Of a stretch of 33,245 bases of DNA, positions 1 to 8,059 are shown in pieces. Both the position numbers and the translations under genes were made by a program. Position 1 is the first letter of the stretch. Every line of letters begins with the position of its first letter. The notes beneath the pieces were generated by a model. That model ran no database searches, was not told where the DNA came from, and worked only from the letters and a program-made list of their open reading frames with translations. Origin of the DNA: a virus; the IMG/VR virus record IMGVR_UViG_3300049734_000094, positions 1 through 33,245 of that record; one strand, written 5' to 3'.

Positions 1-2
1 GT

Positions 3-1379
3 CAGGCCGCTGGACAGCGATTTTCCCCAGGGTTCAAGGGCTTCGTGGATTTCTGCGCCACCCTGACGCTGGATACCGGCCTGCCGCTGGTTCTCGAATG
101 GTTCCAGAAGCTCATCATCCGGGCCTACTTCGCCGGAGCCCGCGAGATCGTGGCGATCCTGCCCTTCGGGAACGCGAAATCGACCCTTCTGGCGGCCCTG
201 GGGCTTCATCACATGCTCACCACGGAGCGTGCGGAGTGCATAGTGGCCGCAGCAGCGGCCGACCAGGCCGGGATCATCTTCGACCAGATGGCGGCTCTGA
301 TCGAGTCCTCGGACCTGCCGCTGGACGCGAAGCGGGGCATCCGGGCCGTCTATCACAAGGGTGAGGGGCCGAATCGGAAGCCCCTGGGGCGAATCCGGGT
401 CATCTCGGCCGACGTGAAGAAGAACTCCGGGGCTATCCCCACGCTGGTCCTGGTGGACGAGCTTCAGGCGCACCCCGACGGCTACCTGTACCAGATGTTC
501 CGTGGCCGCCTGAAGAAGCGCAATGCCCAGATGGTGACCATCTCCAACGCCGGCTGGGGCAAGGACTCGTTCCTAGGCGAGATTCGGGACGCCGCGCACG
601 AACATGAGTCCTTCACGCGCAGGGGCATGATGAATCGGGCTCAGATGGGGGGCCTGGAGTTCTTCGAGTGGTGTCTGAGCACGGAAGACAACCCCCGGGA
701 TGTGCGGGTGGTCAAGAAGGCGAACCCGCTCAAGCATGTGACGCCCGAGGTGCTGTCGGAGTGGCTGAACTCCCCATCGACGCAGACGACGACGGGTTGG
801 GCCGAATGGCTCCGCGGGGCCTGTGGAATCTGGACGGCGGCCCTGAATCCCTGGCTTTCAGCCCCCGAATGGGACGCCCTGCGGGTCGATATCGGCCAGA
901 TCGAGGAGGGCGAGGAGGTCTACGCCGCGGTTCGCGACGGTGCGGTCGTCATCGCGGCCAAGCGTGGCGAGGCCGTCCAGGTCAAGGCGTTCATCGGCGA
1001 ACCGGACCTGACGGACACCGAGAAGCTCCTGATCTCCCTAGCCGAGAAGTACCGGCTGGCCGAGGTCGCGGTGGACGGCAAGGCTTTCGGCATCCTGTTC
1101 GACCAGTTGACGGACCGCGGGCTCCCGATGGTGGAGTTCCCGCACCGCGCCGAGCGTTTGACGCAGGTTTCGGCATCGATCCAGGCCCTCGTTTCCAAGG
1201 GCGGGCTGCATCACGACGGTGACCCCGAGCTCCGGGCGCACGTCCTGGCGGGCACGACGAAACAAGACGAGAGAGGTTGGCGTTTGATGATGCTTCCTGA
1301 GAATCGGGCGCTGATCGCTATGGCTATCGCCGTGCATCAGGCCAGCCTGATGGAAACCCCCGTGTACTGGGTCGTCTGA
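3..1379 (+). CDS. terL: Terminase large subunit (5' end runs off the left edge)
   Basis: ATP-driven DNA packaging motor and nuclease that acts at the portal vertex. The ATPase N-terminus carries the family block FCATLTLDTG, then a variant Walker A FGNAKST (residues 41-47 counted from the GTG at 45) and Walker B LVLVDEL (about 134-140). The C-terminal half (AVDGKAFG onward) fits the nuclease domain. The frame is open back to base 3, and the residues before the GTG (SPGFKGF) look like conserved terminase sequence, so the GTG at 45 is not the true start. The real start is probably the ATG at 33206 across the window junction, giving about 472 residues. The stop overlaps the portal start (TGATG). 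Identification as a terminase is secure; the exact start is inferred. Confidence 0.93.
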   Translation, partial: QAAGQRFSPGFKGFVDFCATLTLDTGLPLVLEWFQKLIIRAYFAGAREIVAILPFGNAKSTLLAALGLHHMLTTERAECIVAAAAADQAGIIFDQMAALIESSDLPLDAKRGIRAVYHKGEGPNRKPLGRIRVISADVKKNSGAIPTLVLVDELQAHPDGYLYQMFRGRLKKRNAQMVTISNAGWGKDSFLGEIRDAAHEHESFTRRGMMNRAQMGGLEFFEWCLSTEDNPRDVRVVKKANPLKHVTPEVLSEWLNSPSTQTTTGWAEWLRGACGIWTAALNPWLSAPEWDALRVDIGQIEEGEEVYAAVRDGAVVIAAKRGEAVQVKAFIGEPDLTDTEKLLISLAEKYRLAEVAVDGKAFGILFDQLTDRGLPMVEFPHRAERLTQVSASIQALVSKGGLHHDGDPELRAHVLAGTTKQDERGWRLMMLPENRALIAMAIAVHQASLMETPVYWVV

Positions 1380-2629
1380 TGGGGATGACCTACGCAGAGT
1401 TCGAGGCGCGATTCTTCCCCAAGGAAGAGCGCGACTGGCTATCCGACTCCTGGTCGCTGCCGCGCCGTAGTCCGCTCCCGAGTGTCGCTGGGCCGTTCGT
1501 GGACAAGGAAAGCACGGTCGGACTGTCCACGGCTGGTGCGGCCATCAAGATGATTTCGGAAACCATCGGGATGATGCCGCTGAAGGTGTACCGCGGCGAG
1601 TCCCCGGATGTGACCGAAGCACGCGATTCCTGGCAGTGGTTCCGCCTGAAAGAGGTCCCGAACGACGAACAGTCGGCCTATGACTTCTGGCAGGACGCCG
1701 CCGCGAGCATCGAGACGGCCGGAAACGCCTACATCTGGAAGACCGTCACGCGGCGACCCGTGCGGGACGAAGGGGACATTCAGCTCTTCCTGATCGACCC
1801 GTCGCAGGTCATGGTCAAGCGGGACGAGAACAACCGGAAGTACTACGAGGTCCGACGCGGTTCAGGTCGCATGGAGCGGGTTCCCCTGTCCCAGATACTG
1901 CATATCCGGGGCTGGACGGCCGTTCCGGGGGCCGATGTGGGCCTGTCGCCTATCTCGATCCACCGCGAAACCATCGGCGCGGCCCTTGCCGCCCGCGAGT
2001 TCCAGTCGCGGTTCTACTCGAACGGGACGACGCTTCCGGGGTTCATCGTCACGCCGGGCACGCCTCGACAGGAGGACGTGGACCGCCTGGCCGATGAGTG
2101 GAACCAGCGCCACGCCGGCCTAGCGAACTCCCACCGGCCCGGAATCCTGGCGAATGGGGCCACATGGGTGCCGACGGGCCTGTCGATGCGGGACGCGCAG
2201 TACATCGAGTCCCAGCGGTTCTCGGCCGAAGAGGTCTGCCGCATGTGCCGCATCACTCCGGGGATGCTGGGGATCGTTCCCGGCAACTCGGGCCAGATGC
2301 CCGACCCCAACAACGACTTCGAGCGGTTCCTGCAAGCCGACCTCGGCCCGCGTATCCGCCGCATCGAGATGGCACTTCGGCGCGATACGGACCTGTTCCC
2401 CACGGAGGGCGGTCTGTTCCCCGAGTTCGTGACGGGTTCCGTACTGCGCCCGACTCTCACGACCCGGATGTCGGCCTACGTCGATGCGATCCAGGCCGGT
2501 GTGTACACAAAGAACGAAGCGCGAGAACTGGAGAACAGGCCGCCGAAGGAGGGTGGCGATGAACTCCAGCAGACGCCGGTCGGCGGCGCGCCAAACACAG
2601 GAGGAACATCTGATGACGAAGGAGAATGA
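1379..2629 (+). CDS. Portal protein, HK97 type
   Basis: Dodecameric ring at the capsid vertex through which DNA enters and to which the connector binds. At 416 residues it has the normal length for HK97-type portals. Recognisable segments are STAGAAIKMISETIGMMPLK near residue 50, ETAGNAYIWK near 115 (the family's NAY block), and the stretch around QILHIRGW. The C-terminus is polar and low in complexity (GGAPNTGGTSDDEGE), as is common for portals. The start overlaps the terminase stop by one base, and the 3' end overlaps the protease start. Its place between terminase and protease is canonical. Confidence 0.92.
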   Translation: MGMTYAEFEARFFPKEERDWLSDSWSLPRRSPLPSVAGPFVDKESTVGLSTAGAAIKMISETIGMMPLKVYRGESPDVTEARDSWQWFRLKEVPNDEQSAYDFWQDAAASIETAGNAYIWKTVTRRPVRDEGDIQLFLIDPSQVMVKRDENNRKYYEVRRGSGRMERVPLSQILHIRGWTAVPGADVGLSPISIHRETIGAALAAREFQSRFYSNGTTLPGFIVTPGTPRQEDVDRLADEWNQRHAGLANSHRPGILANGATWVPTGLSMRDAQYIESQRFSAEEVCRMCRITPGMLGIVPGNSGQMPDPNNDFERFLQADLGPRIRRIEMALRRDTDLFPTEGGLFPEFVTGSVLRPTLTTRMSAYVDAIQAGVYTKNEARELENRPPKEGGDELQQTPVGGAPNTGGTSDDEGE

Positions 2630-3353
2630 CCGCGAGGTTCGCATCATCGGCCCGAAAGACTGGGAGATTCGCCACACGGGCCGCGCCACGGAGGGTTTCA
2701 CGATCCGGGGCTACCCGGCCGTGTACAACCAGCCGTCCCTCGACCTCGGCGGGTTCACCGAACAGATCGCGCCCGGTGCGTTCGATGAAGTCCTGGCGGC
2801 CACCCCGGATGTTCACTTCGTCTGGGACCACGACACGCGGTACGTCGGCGCTCGGACCACGAACGGGACGCTCAGTCTGTCATCTGACGATCACGGGCTG
2901 TTCATGGAGGCTCAGGTAGGCAACTACTCATGGGCCAAGGATTTGCGAGTTGCCCTGGAGCGGGGCGACATCGACCAGGGCAGTTTCGCGTTCACCGTCG
3001 CGGACGGCGGCGACACCTTCGCTGCGGACGACGACGGGAACGTGACACGAACCATCACCAACGTTGGGGGCCTCTACGACGTCACCGTGACGGCGCAGGG
3101 GGCCTACCCACAGACGAGCATGGCCGCGGTCCGATCCCTCGCCGCCGCCACAGGTCGTCAGCCCGAAGAGGCTGAGGCCGCGCTGGTCGCTCCTTCTGAG
3201 GAGGGCCAGAGAGAAGAGGAGCAAGAACGCTCCGTGGAAGATGACGAGGACTTCGCCAGATGGCACGCGGCGATGGAGACGAAGTTCGCTGCGCGCAGGG
3301 CGGTCCTCGCCAAGCAGGAACAGGAGATTCCGAATGAGCGTGAAGACGCTTGA
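2613..3353 (+). CDS. Prohead (HK97-type) maturation protease
   Basis: Serine protease (U35 family) that cleaves the scaffold or delta domain of the capsid protein during head maturation. The start is the ATG at 2613, preceded by GGAGG at 2600-2604 and overlapping the portal end; upstream in-frame codons belong to portal sequence. Family landmarks are GYPAVYNQ (residues 33-40), IAPGAFDE (52-59), VWDHD with the probable catalytic His73, and DQGSFAFTV with the probable nucleophile Ser124. After about residue 185 the protein becomes a charged, Glu-rich tail that may serve scaffolding. The 3' end overlaps the capsid gene by 20 bases, which suggests translational coupling. Confidence 0.92.
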   Translation: MTKENDREVRIIGPKDWEIRHTGRATEGFTIRGYPAVYNQPSLDLGGFTEQIAPGAFDEVLAATPDVHFVWDHDTRYVGARTTNGTLSLSSDDHGLFMEAQVGNYSWAKDLRVALERGDIDQGSFAFTVADGGDTFAADDDGNVTRTITNVGGLYDVTVTAQGAYPQTSMAAVRSLAAATGRQPEEAEAALVAPSEEGQREEEQERSVEDDEDFARWHAAMETKFAARRAVLAKQEQEIPNEREDA

Positions 3354-4668
3354 GGAACTCCAGGCCGAACACGCAGACGCCAAACTGAAGTTCGAGCGGC
3401 AGAACGCCGCCCTCCAGGGCCTCGGCCCCGATTCAGACAAGCAGACGCGGGAAGACCTGGAATCCGAGTTCAACGCCACAGAGGCCGAAGTCGCCAAGCT
3501 TTCCAGCGACATCGACCGCTATGTGCGCATGCAGAAAGCCCTTGAGGACGTTCCTCGGGGCGAGATCAAGGTTGGGAACGAGCCCCGCACCTACGAGAAG
3601 GGCATCCGGGAGGACAACGGCGAGTTCCGTTCGTTCTTCCGTGACCTGCTCCGCTCGGGTGAGGGGAACGTCGCCGCTCAGACCCGTATCGCCCGGCACG
3701 CTCGGGAGATCGCGGTTGAGCAGCGTGCCGCCATCAGCACCGGTTCTGGCGGTGTCGGCCTCGTTCCTCCGCAGTACCTCCTGGACGAGCTTGCCGAGTT
3801 CGCTCGGGCGTCCAGGCCGTTCGCAGACGCCATCGGTGGGCGTCCACTCCCCGACGTGGGGATGACGTTCAACGTTCCGCGGGTCACCACGGGTACGGCT
3901 ACCGCGGTGCAGTCCTCGGAAGGTGGCGCGATTCAGGACGGTTCGGCCGTTACCGACTACCTGTCGTTCACGGTCAACACCGTTGCCGGTAAGCAGGACA
4001 TTTCGAGGCAGTTGCTCGACCGTTCCGACCCGGCCACGGACACCGTCCTCGGTCAGGACCTGGCGGCGGATTACGCCAAGCAGCTTGACACGCAGTTGCT
4101 CAACCAGGCCACGAACGGGATCACCGTCCTGTCGGGCGTCAACTCGGTGACCTACACCGACGCGACTCCGACCGCCGGCGAGTTGTACGCCAAGTTCGCG
4201 GACGCCATCCAGCAGGTTTGGACCAACCGCTTCGCGGCTCCGGACCTGATCGTGATGCACCCGCGGCGCTGGGCGTTCTTCCTCGGCGCGGTGGACTCAC
4301 AGAACCGTCCGCTGGTGCTCCCCGACCCCGACGCTGCGAACAACCTGTTCAACTCGTTGGCGACGGGCACCACGTCGAGGCCGCAGGGCCTCGTCGGCTC
4401 GCTGATGGGTCTTCCGGTCGTTATCGACCCGAACATCTCCATCACGCTCGGCGCGGGTACGAACGAGGACATCATCGTCGTGACTCGTAGGGACGACCAG
4501 CTCCTGTTCGAGGTTGGCGCACCCACGGTTGCGGTCGAGACTGGTGTTCTGTCCGCGAACCTCCAGGTGCGTATCTACGCCTACGGGTACTTCGCGTTCA
4601 CGTTCGCCCGCTACGCCAAGGCCACGAGCCGGATCGCCGGTACGGGCCTTGCAACTCCGACCTTCTAG
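3334..4668 (+). CDS. Major capsid protein, HK97 fold
   Basis: Forms the icosahedral head. The ATG at 3334 opens MSVKTLEELQ, and the first 90 or so residues are charged and heptad-like, as expected of an HK97 delta (scaffold) domain. The mature domain begins near GSGGVGLVPPQYL. It continues through the stretch FADAIGGRPL, the E-loop-type block, and the C-terminal block around GSLMGLPVVIDPNI and the final FTFARYAKATSR. Length (444 residues) and position after the protease are standard. Cleavage near residues 120-140 by the neighbouring protease is inferred from the family. A strong GC hairpin follows the gene. Confidence 0.94.
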   Translation: MSVKTLEELQAEHADAKLKFERQNAALQGLGPDSDKQTREDLESEFNATEAEVAKLSSDIDRYVRMQKALEDVPRGEIKVGNEPRTYEKGIREDNGEFRSFFRDLLRSGEGNVAAQTRIARHAREIAVEQRAAISTGSGGVGLVPPQYLLDELAEFARASRPFADAIGGRPLPDVGMTFNVPRVTTGTATAVQSSEGGAIQDGSAVTDYLSFTVNTVAGKQDISRQLLDRSDPATDTVLGQDLAADYAKQLDTQLLNQATNGITVLSGVNSVTYTDATPTAGELYAKFADAIQQVWTNRFAAPDLIVMHPRRWAFFLGAVDSQNRPLVLPDPDAANNLFNSLATGTTSRPQGLVGSLMGLPVVIDPNISITLGAGTNEDIIVVTRRDDQLLFEVGAPTVAVETGVLSANLQVRIYAYGYFAFTFARYAKATSRIAGTGLATPTF

Positions 4669-4695
4669 GCCGGATAAGACTGGGGATTCTTCCGA

Positions 4696-4718
4696 GGGGA
4701 GGGCCTCGCGCCCTCCCC
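4696..4718 (+). terminator. Hairpin after the capsid gene
   Basis: Perfect 9-bp stem GGGGAGGGC / GCCCTCCCC with a 5-base loop, 28 bases past the capsid stop. No T-run follows (the next bases are ACCCCCAGG), so it may be a transcript-stabilising 3' hairpin or a partial terminator rather than a strong intrinsic terminator. It separates the very highly expressed capsid gene from the genes that follow. Confidence 0.5.
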
Positions 4719-4737
4719 ACCCCCAGGAAGGAGAGAC

Positions 4738-4917
4738 ATGGCGGTAGACCAGGAAGTCATCGATTCCCTGCTCCGCGAGTTGGCGAAGTACGAGGCCGCG
4801 GGCAACGAGGACAACGCCCGCGCCGTGAGGAACGAGCTTGATCGTCACGGTTTCAAGCCGAAGGCCCCGGCGAAGCGAGCGGAGAAGCGTCCCGCGCCCG
4901 AGAAGGAAGAGCGGTAG
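4738..4917 (+). CDS. Small charged protein downstream of capsid
   Basis: 59 residues from the ATG at 4738, with AAGGAGAG about 5 bases upstream. The N-terminal half (VIDSLLRELAKYEAAGNEDN) looks helical; the tail is Lys/Pro/Glu-rich (KAPAKRAEKRPAPEKEE). Actinophages often carry a short protein of this kind after the capsid gene, but its function is not known to me. The open frame of the next gene, lacking a standard start codon upstream of 5016, overlaps its 3' end. Confidence 0.75.
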   Translation: MAVDQEVIDSLLRELAKYEAAGNEDNARAVRNELDRHGFKPKAPAKRAEKRPAPEKEER

Positions 4918-5015
4918 ACCTCTGGGCCGAGGCGAACCGGAGTTTCTACGCCTCCGGGGCCTGGCAGTCCGTTCGTGACACGAGCGGACGGCACATCATC
5001 AAGTACCCGACCGAT

Positions 5016-5513
5016 TTGCAGGTTTACCGGGAGATCATCGCCCAGGCCAAGCCCGAGGTCATCGTTGAAACGGGTTCCTGGGAGGGCGGCTCAGCAGCAT
5101 GGTTCGCCGAGTTCGCCGAAGTCATCAGCATCGACGTTTCCCTGCCCCGGCACCCTGACCCGCGAGTTCACGCGGTCATCGGGGACAGCACCGCCCCGGA
5201 GATCGCGTCCTACGTTCGAGACGAGGTACGCGGCCGGCGTTGCCTGGTGAGCCTGGATTCTGACCACAACGCGGAGCACGTGGCCCAGGAGATCGCGGCC
5301 TATGCGCCGCTCGTCACCATCGGTTCCTACCTCGTCGTGGAAGACACCGCAGTGGACGCCTACGACCTCGAACCGGGTTCGTACCCCGAAGGCGGGCCGC
5401 TCGTAGCCGTTCAGCACTTCCTCAAGACGGACAACAGGTTCGTTCCCGATCCAGAGTGCGAACGATTCCGCCTAGGGATGAATCCGGGCGGCTGGCTAAG
5501 GAGGGTTGCGTGA
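5016..5513 (+). CDS. CmcI/rhamnosyl O-methyltransferase-like protein
   Basis: Resembles the CmcI / rhamnosyl O-methyltransferase family, whose members use SAM to methylate sugars or small molecules. VETGSWEGGSAAWFAEF (starting near residue 19 from the TTG) is the family's SAM-binding loop. VISIDVS and CLVSLDSDHN follow in the expected order, then VVEDT. The only standard start in frame is TTG at 5016. The frame, however, is open back to 4842, and translating it gives FYASGAW and HIIKYPTDLQVYREII, which match the usual N-terminus of the family. Either a non-standard start near 4914 or a frameshift is used, or the gene is slightly damaged. It overlaps the epimerase gene by 4 bases (GTGA). Likely target: a glycan made by the neighbouring enzymes. 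Confidence 0.8.
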   Translation: MQVYREIIAQAKPEVIVETGSWEGGSAAWFAEFAEVISIDVSLPRHPDPRVHAVIGDSTAPEIASYVRDEVRGRRCLVSLDSDHNAEHVAQEIAAYAPLVTIGSYLVVEDTAVDAYDLEPGSYPEGGPLVAVQHFLKTDNRFVPDPECERFRLGMNPGGWLRRVA

Positions 5514-6352
5514 GGGTACTGGTAACTGGCGGCAACGGGTTCATCGGTCACTACACCTGCGACGCGCTGCGAGCGCGAGGCCACGAGGTTCTGATCTTCG
5601 ACCGCCACAACAAGCCAGACATCCTGGGCGACCTCCGCGACCCGGTAGCTGTGGACGTGGCGGTATCCGAAGTAGATGCCGTGATGCACCTGGCTGGGGT
5701 TCTCGGAACCACCGAAACCGTCCGCTATCCGCGCCCCTCGGTGGACGTGAACATCCACGGCGGCCTCAACCTGTTCGATGCCATCGCCCGCTACAAGGTC
5801 CCCGCCGTGAACATCTGCGCGGCGAACGACTGGATGTGGAACCCCTACAGCATCACGAAGAAGGCCGCCGAGCGGTTCGCCCTCATGTTCAACAAGGAGT
5901 TCGGCACCCGCATCACGCTGGTTCGCGGCTTGAACGTGTACGGACCGGGCCAGAAGGCCGCGCCGGTCAAGAAGATCATGCCGAACCTCATCCTGCCGGC
6001 ACTGGAAGGCCGCCCCATCGTCATCTACGGCGACGGCGAGCAGGTCATGGACATGATCTACGCGGAGGACGTGGCGGAAATCCTCGTCCGCGCCCTTGAG
6101 ATGGACCACGGCGTGTACGACTCAGTCATCGACGCGGGCACGGGCCGCGAGACGACGGTGAACCATCTGGCCCACATGGTCATCGAGATGGTCGGCCAGG
6201 GGAGCATCGAGCGCGTCCCCATGCGCCCCGGCGAGCCCGAGAACGCCGTCGTGCTAGGCGACCCAACCACCCTGAAACCCCTCGGCCTTACCGCCGAGGA
6301 CCTGACATCACTCGAAATCGGACTCAAGAAGACCGTCGATTCCTACAGATGA
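5510..6352 (+). CDS. NAD-dependent sugar epimerase/dehydratase (SDR)
   Basis: Extended short-chain dehydrogenase acting on nucleotide sugars. The start is GTG at 5510 behind AAGGAGG. Motifs are the Rossmann loop VTGGNGFIG (residues 5-13), AGVLGTTETV, and the catalytic Tyr-Lys pair in NPYSITKKAAERF. Later blocks are RGLNVYGPGQ and YGDGEQVMDMIYAEDVAE, both typical of the GalE/RmlB-like group. At 280 residues it is somewhat shorter than the usual 310-330. The exact sugar product cannot be read from sequence. It lies between the methyltransferase and the glycosyltransferases, forming a glycan-building cassette. Confidence 0.92.
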   Translation: MRVLVTGGNGFIGHYTCDALRARGHEVLIFDRHNKPDILGDLRDPVAVDVAVSEVDAVMHLAGVLGTTETVRYPRPSVDVNIHGGLNLFDAIARYKVPAVNICAANDWMWNPYSITKKAAERFALMFNKEFGTRITLVRGLNVYGPGQKAAPVKKIMPNLILPALEGRPIVIYGDGEQVMDMIYAEDVAEILVRALEMDHGVYDSVIDAGTGRETTVNHLAHMVIEMVGQGSIERVPMRPGEPENAVVLGDPTTLKPLGLTAEDLTSLEIGLKKTVDSYR

Positions 6353-6439
6353 TGTTCAGAAGGGCCGATCCGAAGACCGACCCCTCTGGTGGGACGCCAG
6401 TTCCCACGGGCGACACGCCCGGCGTGGCGAGAGTCTAGC
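6353..6439 (+). other. Intergenic leader before glycosyltransferase 1
   Basis: 87 bases without a gene. It holds two hairpins: GTGGGA-N7-TCCCAC around 6389-6406 and a perfect CGGGCG-ACA-CGCCCG at 6407-6421. It ends in TCTAGCATGAA across the start codon, a string repeated exactly at the second glycosyltransferase start (7361). No clear Shine-Dalgarno is seen beyond GCGAGAG. Confidence 0.5.
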
Positions 6440-7096
6440 ATGAATGTCGCGGTCATACCGGTGGCGTTCTTCGCGGAGTCCCACATCACCATGACTGACG
6501 ACTTCCTGACACGCCTGGAACCGGAGGTAGATCGCGTCGGGGTCTGGCACAACGGGGGGACGATGCCAGATGAGGGCTCGAAGATGCTCCGCGAGCACGA
6601 CGTGGACGTATTCGACGCGGCGGGTTGGCGATTCTTCGAGATGTGGAACGACGGAGCGTCGTGGGCGCTGACGCTAGGGGCTGACGTGGCCCTGTTCCTG
6701 AACAACGACATCGAATGGCCGGCGGGAGCCCTGCGAGCCCTCGCAGACGGCCTGGCGAGCGCACCGCCCGACATTGCCGTAGCGAGTCCCGATCCGGCGT
6801 CGGACTTCGTACCGGGCGAGCTTATCGATATCAACGCCACCCCGGCCTACCGGGGCCTCATGGGCTGGTGCTTCGCCGTTCGCCCCGCGTACTGGCAGAA
6901 CATCGACACCCGCTACCACGTTTGGTACGGGGACGACGAACTCGGCCTGCTGATGAACAAGGCGGGCTGGCGCTGCGTTCGCGCCAAGGGCGTCCCGGTG
7001 CAGCATCCGGTGAACGAGACGACGATGCAATACCGCGAGGGTCTCTGGGACATGCGCCGCGAGGATGAGGCGCTCTACAACTCGAAGTGGGCATGA
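6440..7096 (+). CDS. Glycosyltransferase, GT2-like (1)
   Basis: 218 residues from the ATG at 6440. The fold signature is a GT-A transferase. VAVIPVAFF at the N-terminus is the first strand. ADVALFLNNDIEWPAGAL carries the acidic metal-site region (NND in place of DXD). The stretch around GLMGWCFAVRP and YGDDELGLLMNKAGWR is typical of GT2 enzymes such as rhamnosyltransferases. The donor and acceptor are unknown. Given its position in a late operon beside the capsid gene, decoration of virion proteins is the leading inference; modification of the host surface is an alternative. Confidence 0.85.
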   Translation: MNVAVIPVAFFAESHITMTDDFLTRLEPEVDRVGVWHNGGTMPDEGSKMLREHDVDVFDAAGWRFFEMWNDGASWALTLGADVALFLNNDIEWPAGALRALADGLASAPPDIAVASPDPASDFVPGELIDINATPAYRGLMGWCFAVRPAYWQNIDTRYHVWYGDDELGLLMNKAGWRCVRAKGVPVQHPVNETTMQYREGLWDMRREDEALYNSKWA

Positions 7097-7360
7097 ACTT
7101 GCGGGGAGTGCAGAAGCGCAGCGGCAGCGGCCTTGCACGACGGCGACGAGCGACGCCCCGACGTGCCGCGGCGTCAACAACCGTCCGCTTCGACTCCCCG
7201 CGAGGATTTAGGAAAATGAGCCCCTGGCGTCTTCTGGATTTGATTTTCGCGCCCGCCTACGCTCACTTCGGTCGGGCTAGACCACTGCCTCTGAGCATGA
7301 GCAACAGGCAGCGGGGACAGCAATCCCCCGATTTCCAGTCCGCTCGCCCGGGATTCTAGC
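7097..7360 (+). other. 264-base stretch between the glycosyltransferases
   Basis: No convincing gene. A 90-codon + frame (7087-7359) runs through it, but it reads as Arg/Ser/Pro-rich noise and overlaps the previous gene. The centre (about 7205-7250) is unusually AT-rich for this genome. The right end carries CGCCCGG followed by TCTAGCATGAA, the same elements that precede glycosyltransferase 1. It could hold a promoter, a small RNA or the scar of a deleted gene. Confidence 0.45.
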
Positions 7361-8059
7361 ATGAAGATATACGCCCTGCTCAACTGGTACGACGAGCGCC
7401 CCGACTGGCTCGCCGCAACGGCGGCGTCAGCCTCCAAGTTGTGCGACGGGATCGTCGCCGTGGATGGCGCGTACTTCCTGTTCCCCGACTCCCTGAGGCA
7501 TCCGACGAGCGGAGCCGCGCAGGCCACGGCCATCATGGAAACGGCCCTCGCCCTGGGGATGAGTTGCACCATCCACGTCCCGCAGGAGCCGTGGGCAGGT
7601 AACGAGGTAGGCAAGCTCCAGCACCTGTTTGACCTCGGCGTGCCCGAGCCGTTCGAGGACTGGTTCTTCCGCATCGACGGAGACGAACTCCTGACGGACG
7701 TTGCATACGACGCCCGCGAGCGGATCGAGAAGACGGACTGCCACGCCGCCGAAGTGCGGATGTGGGTTCGCACCGACGGGGTCACGCAGCATGAGATGTG
7801 GCCGATTCGAAGGCTATGGCGGGTGGTTCCCGAGATGCGTGTTGGACCGGCCCACCACATCATGACGGGCCTGGTGGACGGCGAGCGCACCGTGCTGGCG
7901 GATTCCAAGGACCGCGAGCGCCAGACGCCCGCCCTCGACCTACCCGACGTACTGATGGAACACCGCAACCGCCAGCGGAACGCCGTGCGCCTTGAGCGCA
8001 AGGAGCGGTACTACCGCCAGCGTGACGAACTTGGAGTGGAGGCTGAATGGCCTACGTAG
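7361..8059 (+). CDS. Glycosyltransferase-like protein (2)
   Basis: 232 residues from the ATG at 7361. The order of elements is that of a GT2-like transferase: N-terminal MKIYALLNWYDE, IVAVDGAYFLFPD, and then DWFFRIDGDELL with a DGDE acidic motif near residues 107-110. The second half (WPIRRLWRV, GPAHHIM, VLMEHRNRQR) is less familiar, and the Arg-rich C-terminus overlaps the connector gene by 13 bases. Donor and acceptor are unknown. It completes the cassette of methyltransferase, epimerase and two transferases inserted between capsid and connector genes. Confidence 0.75.
   Translation: MKIYALLNWYDERPDWLAATAASASKLCDGIVAVDGAYFLFPDSLRHPTSGAAQATAIMETALALGMSCTIHVPQEPWAGNEVGKLQHLFDLGVPEPFEDWFFRIDGDELLTDVAYDARERIEKTDCHAAEVRMWVRTDGVTQHEMWPIRRLWRVVPEMRVGPAHHIMTGLVDGERTVLADSKDRERQTPALDLPDVLMEHRNRQRNAVRLERKERYYRQRDELGVEAEWPT

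Noticed and set aside
3433-4260. 275-codon minus-strand frame
   Set aside because: Antisense shadow of the major capsid gene.
7087-7359. 90-codon + frame between glycosyltransferases
   Set aside because: Arg/Ser/Pro-rich with no domain, overlaps the preceding gene, weak start; treated as non-coding.
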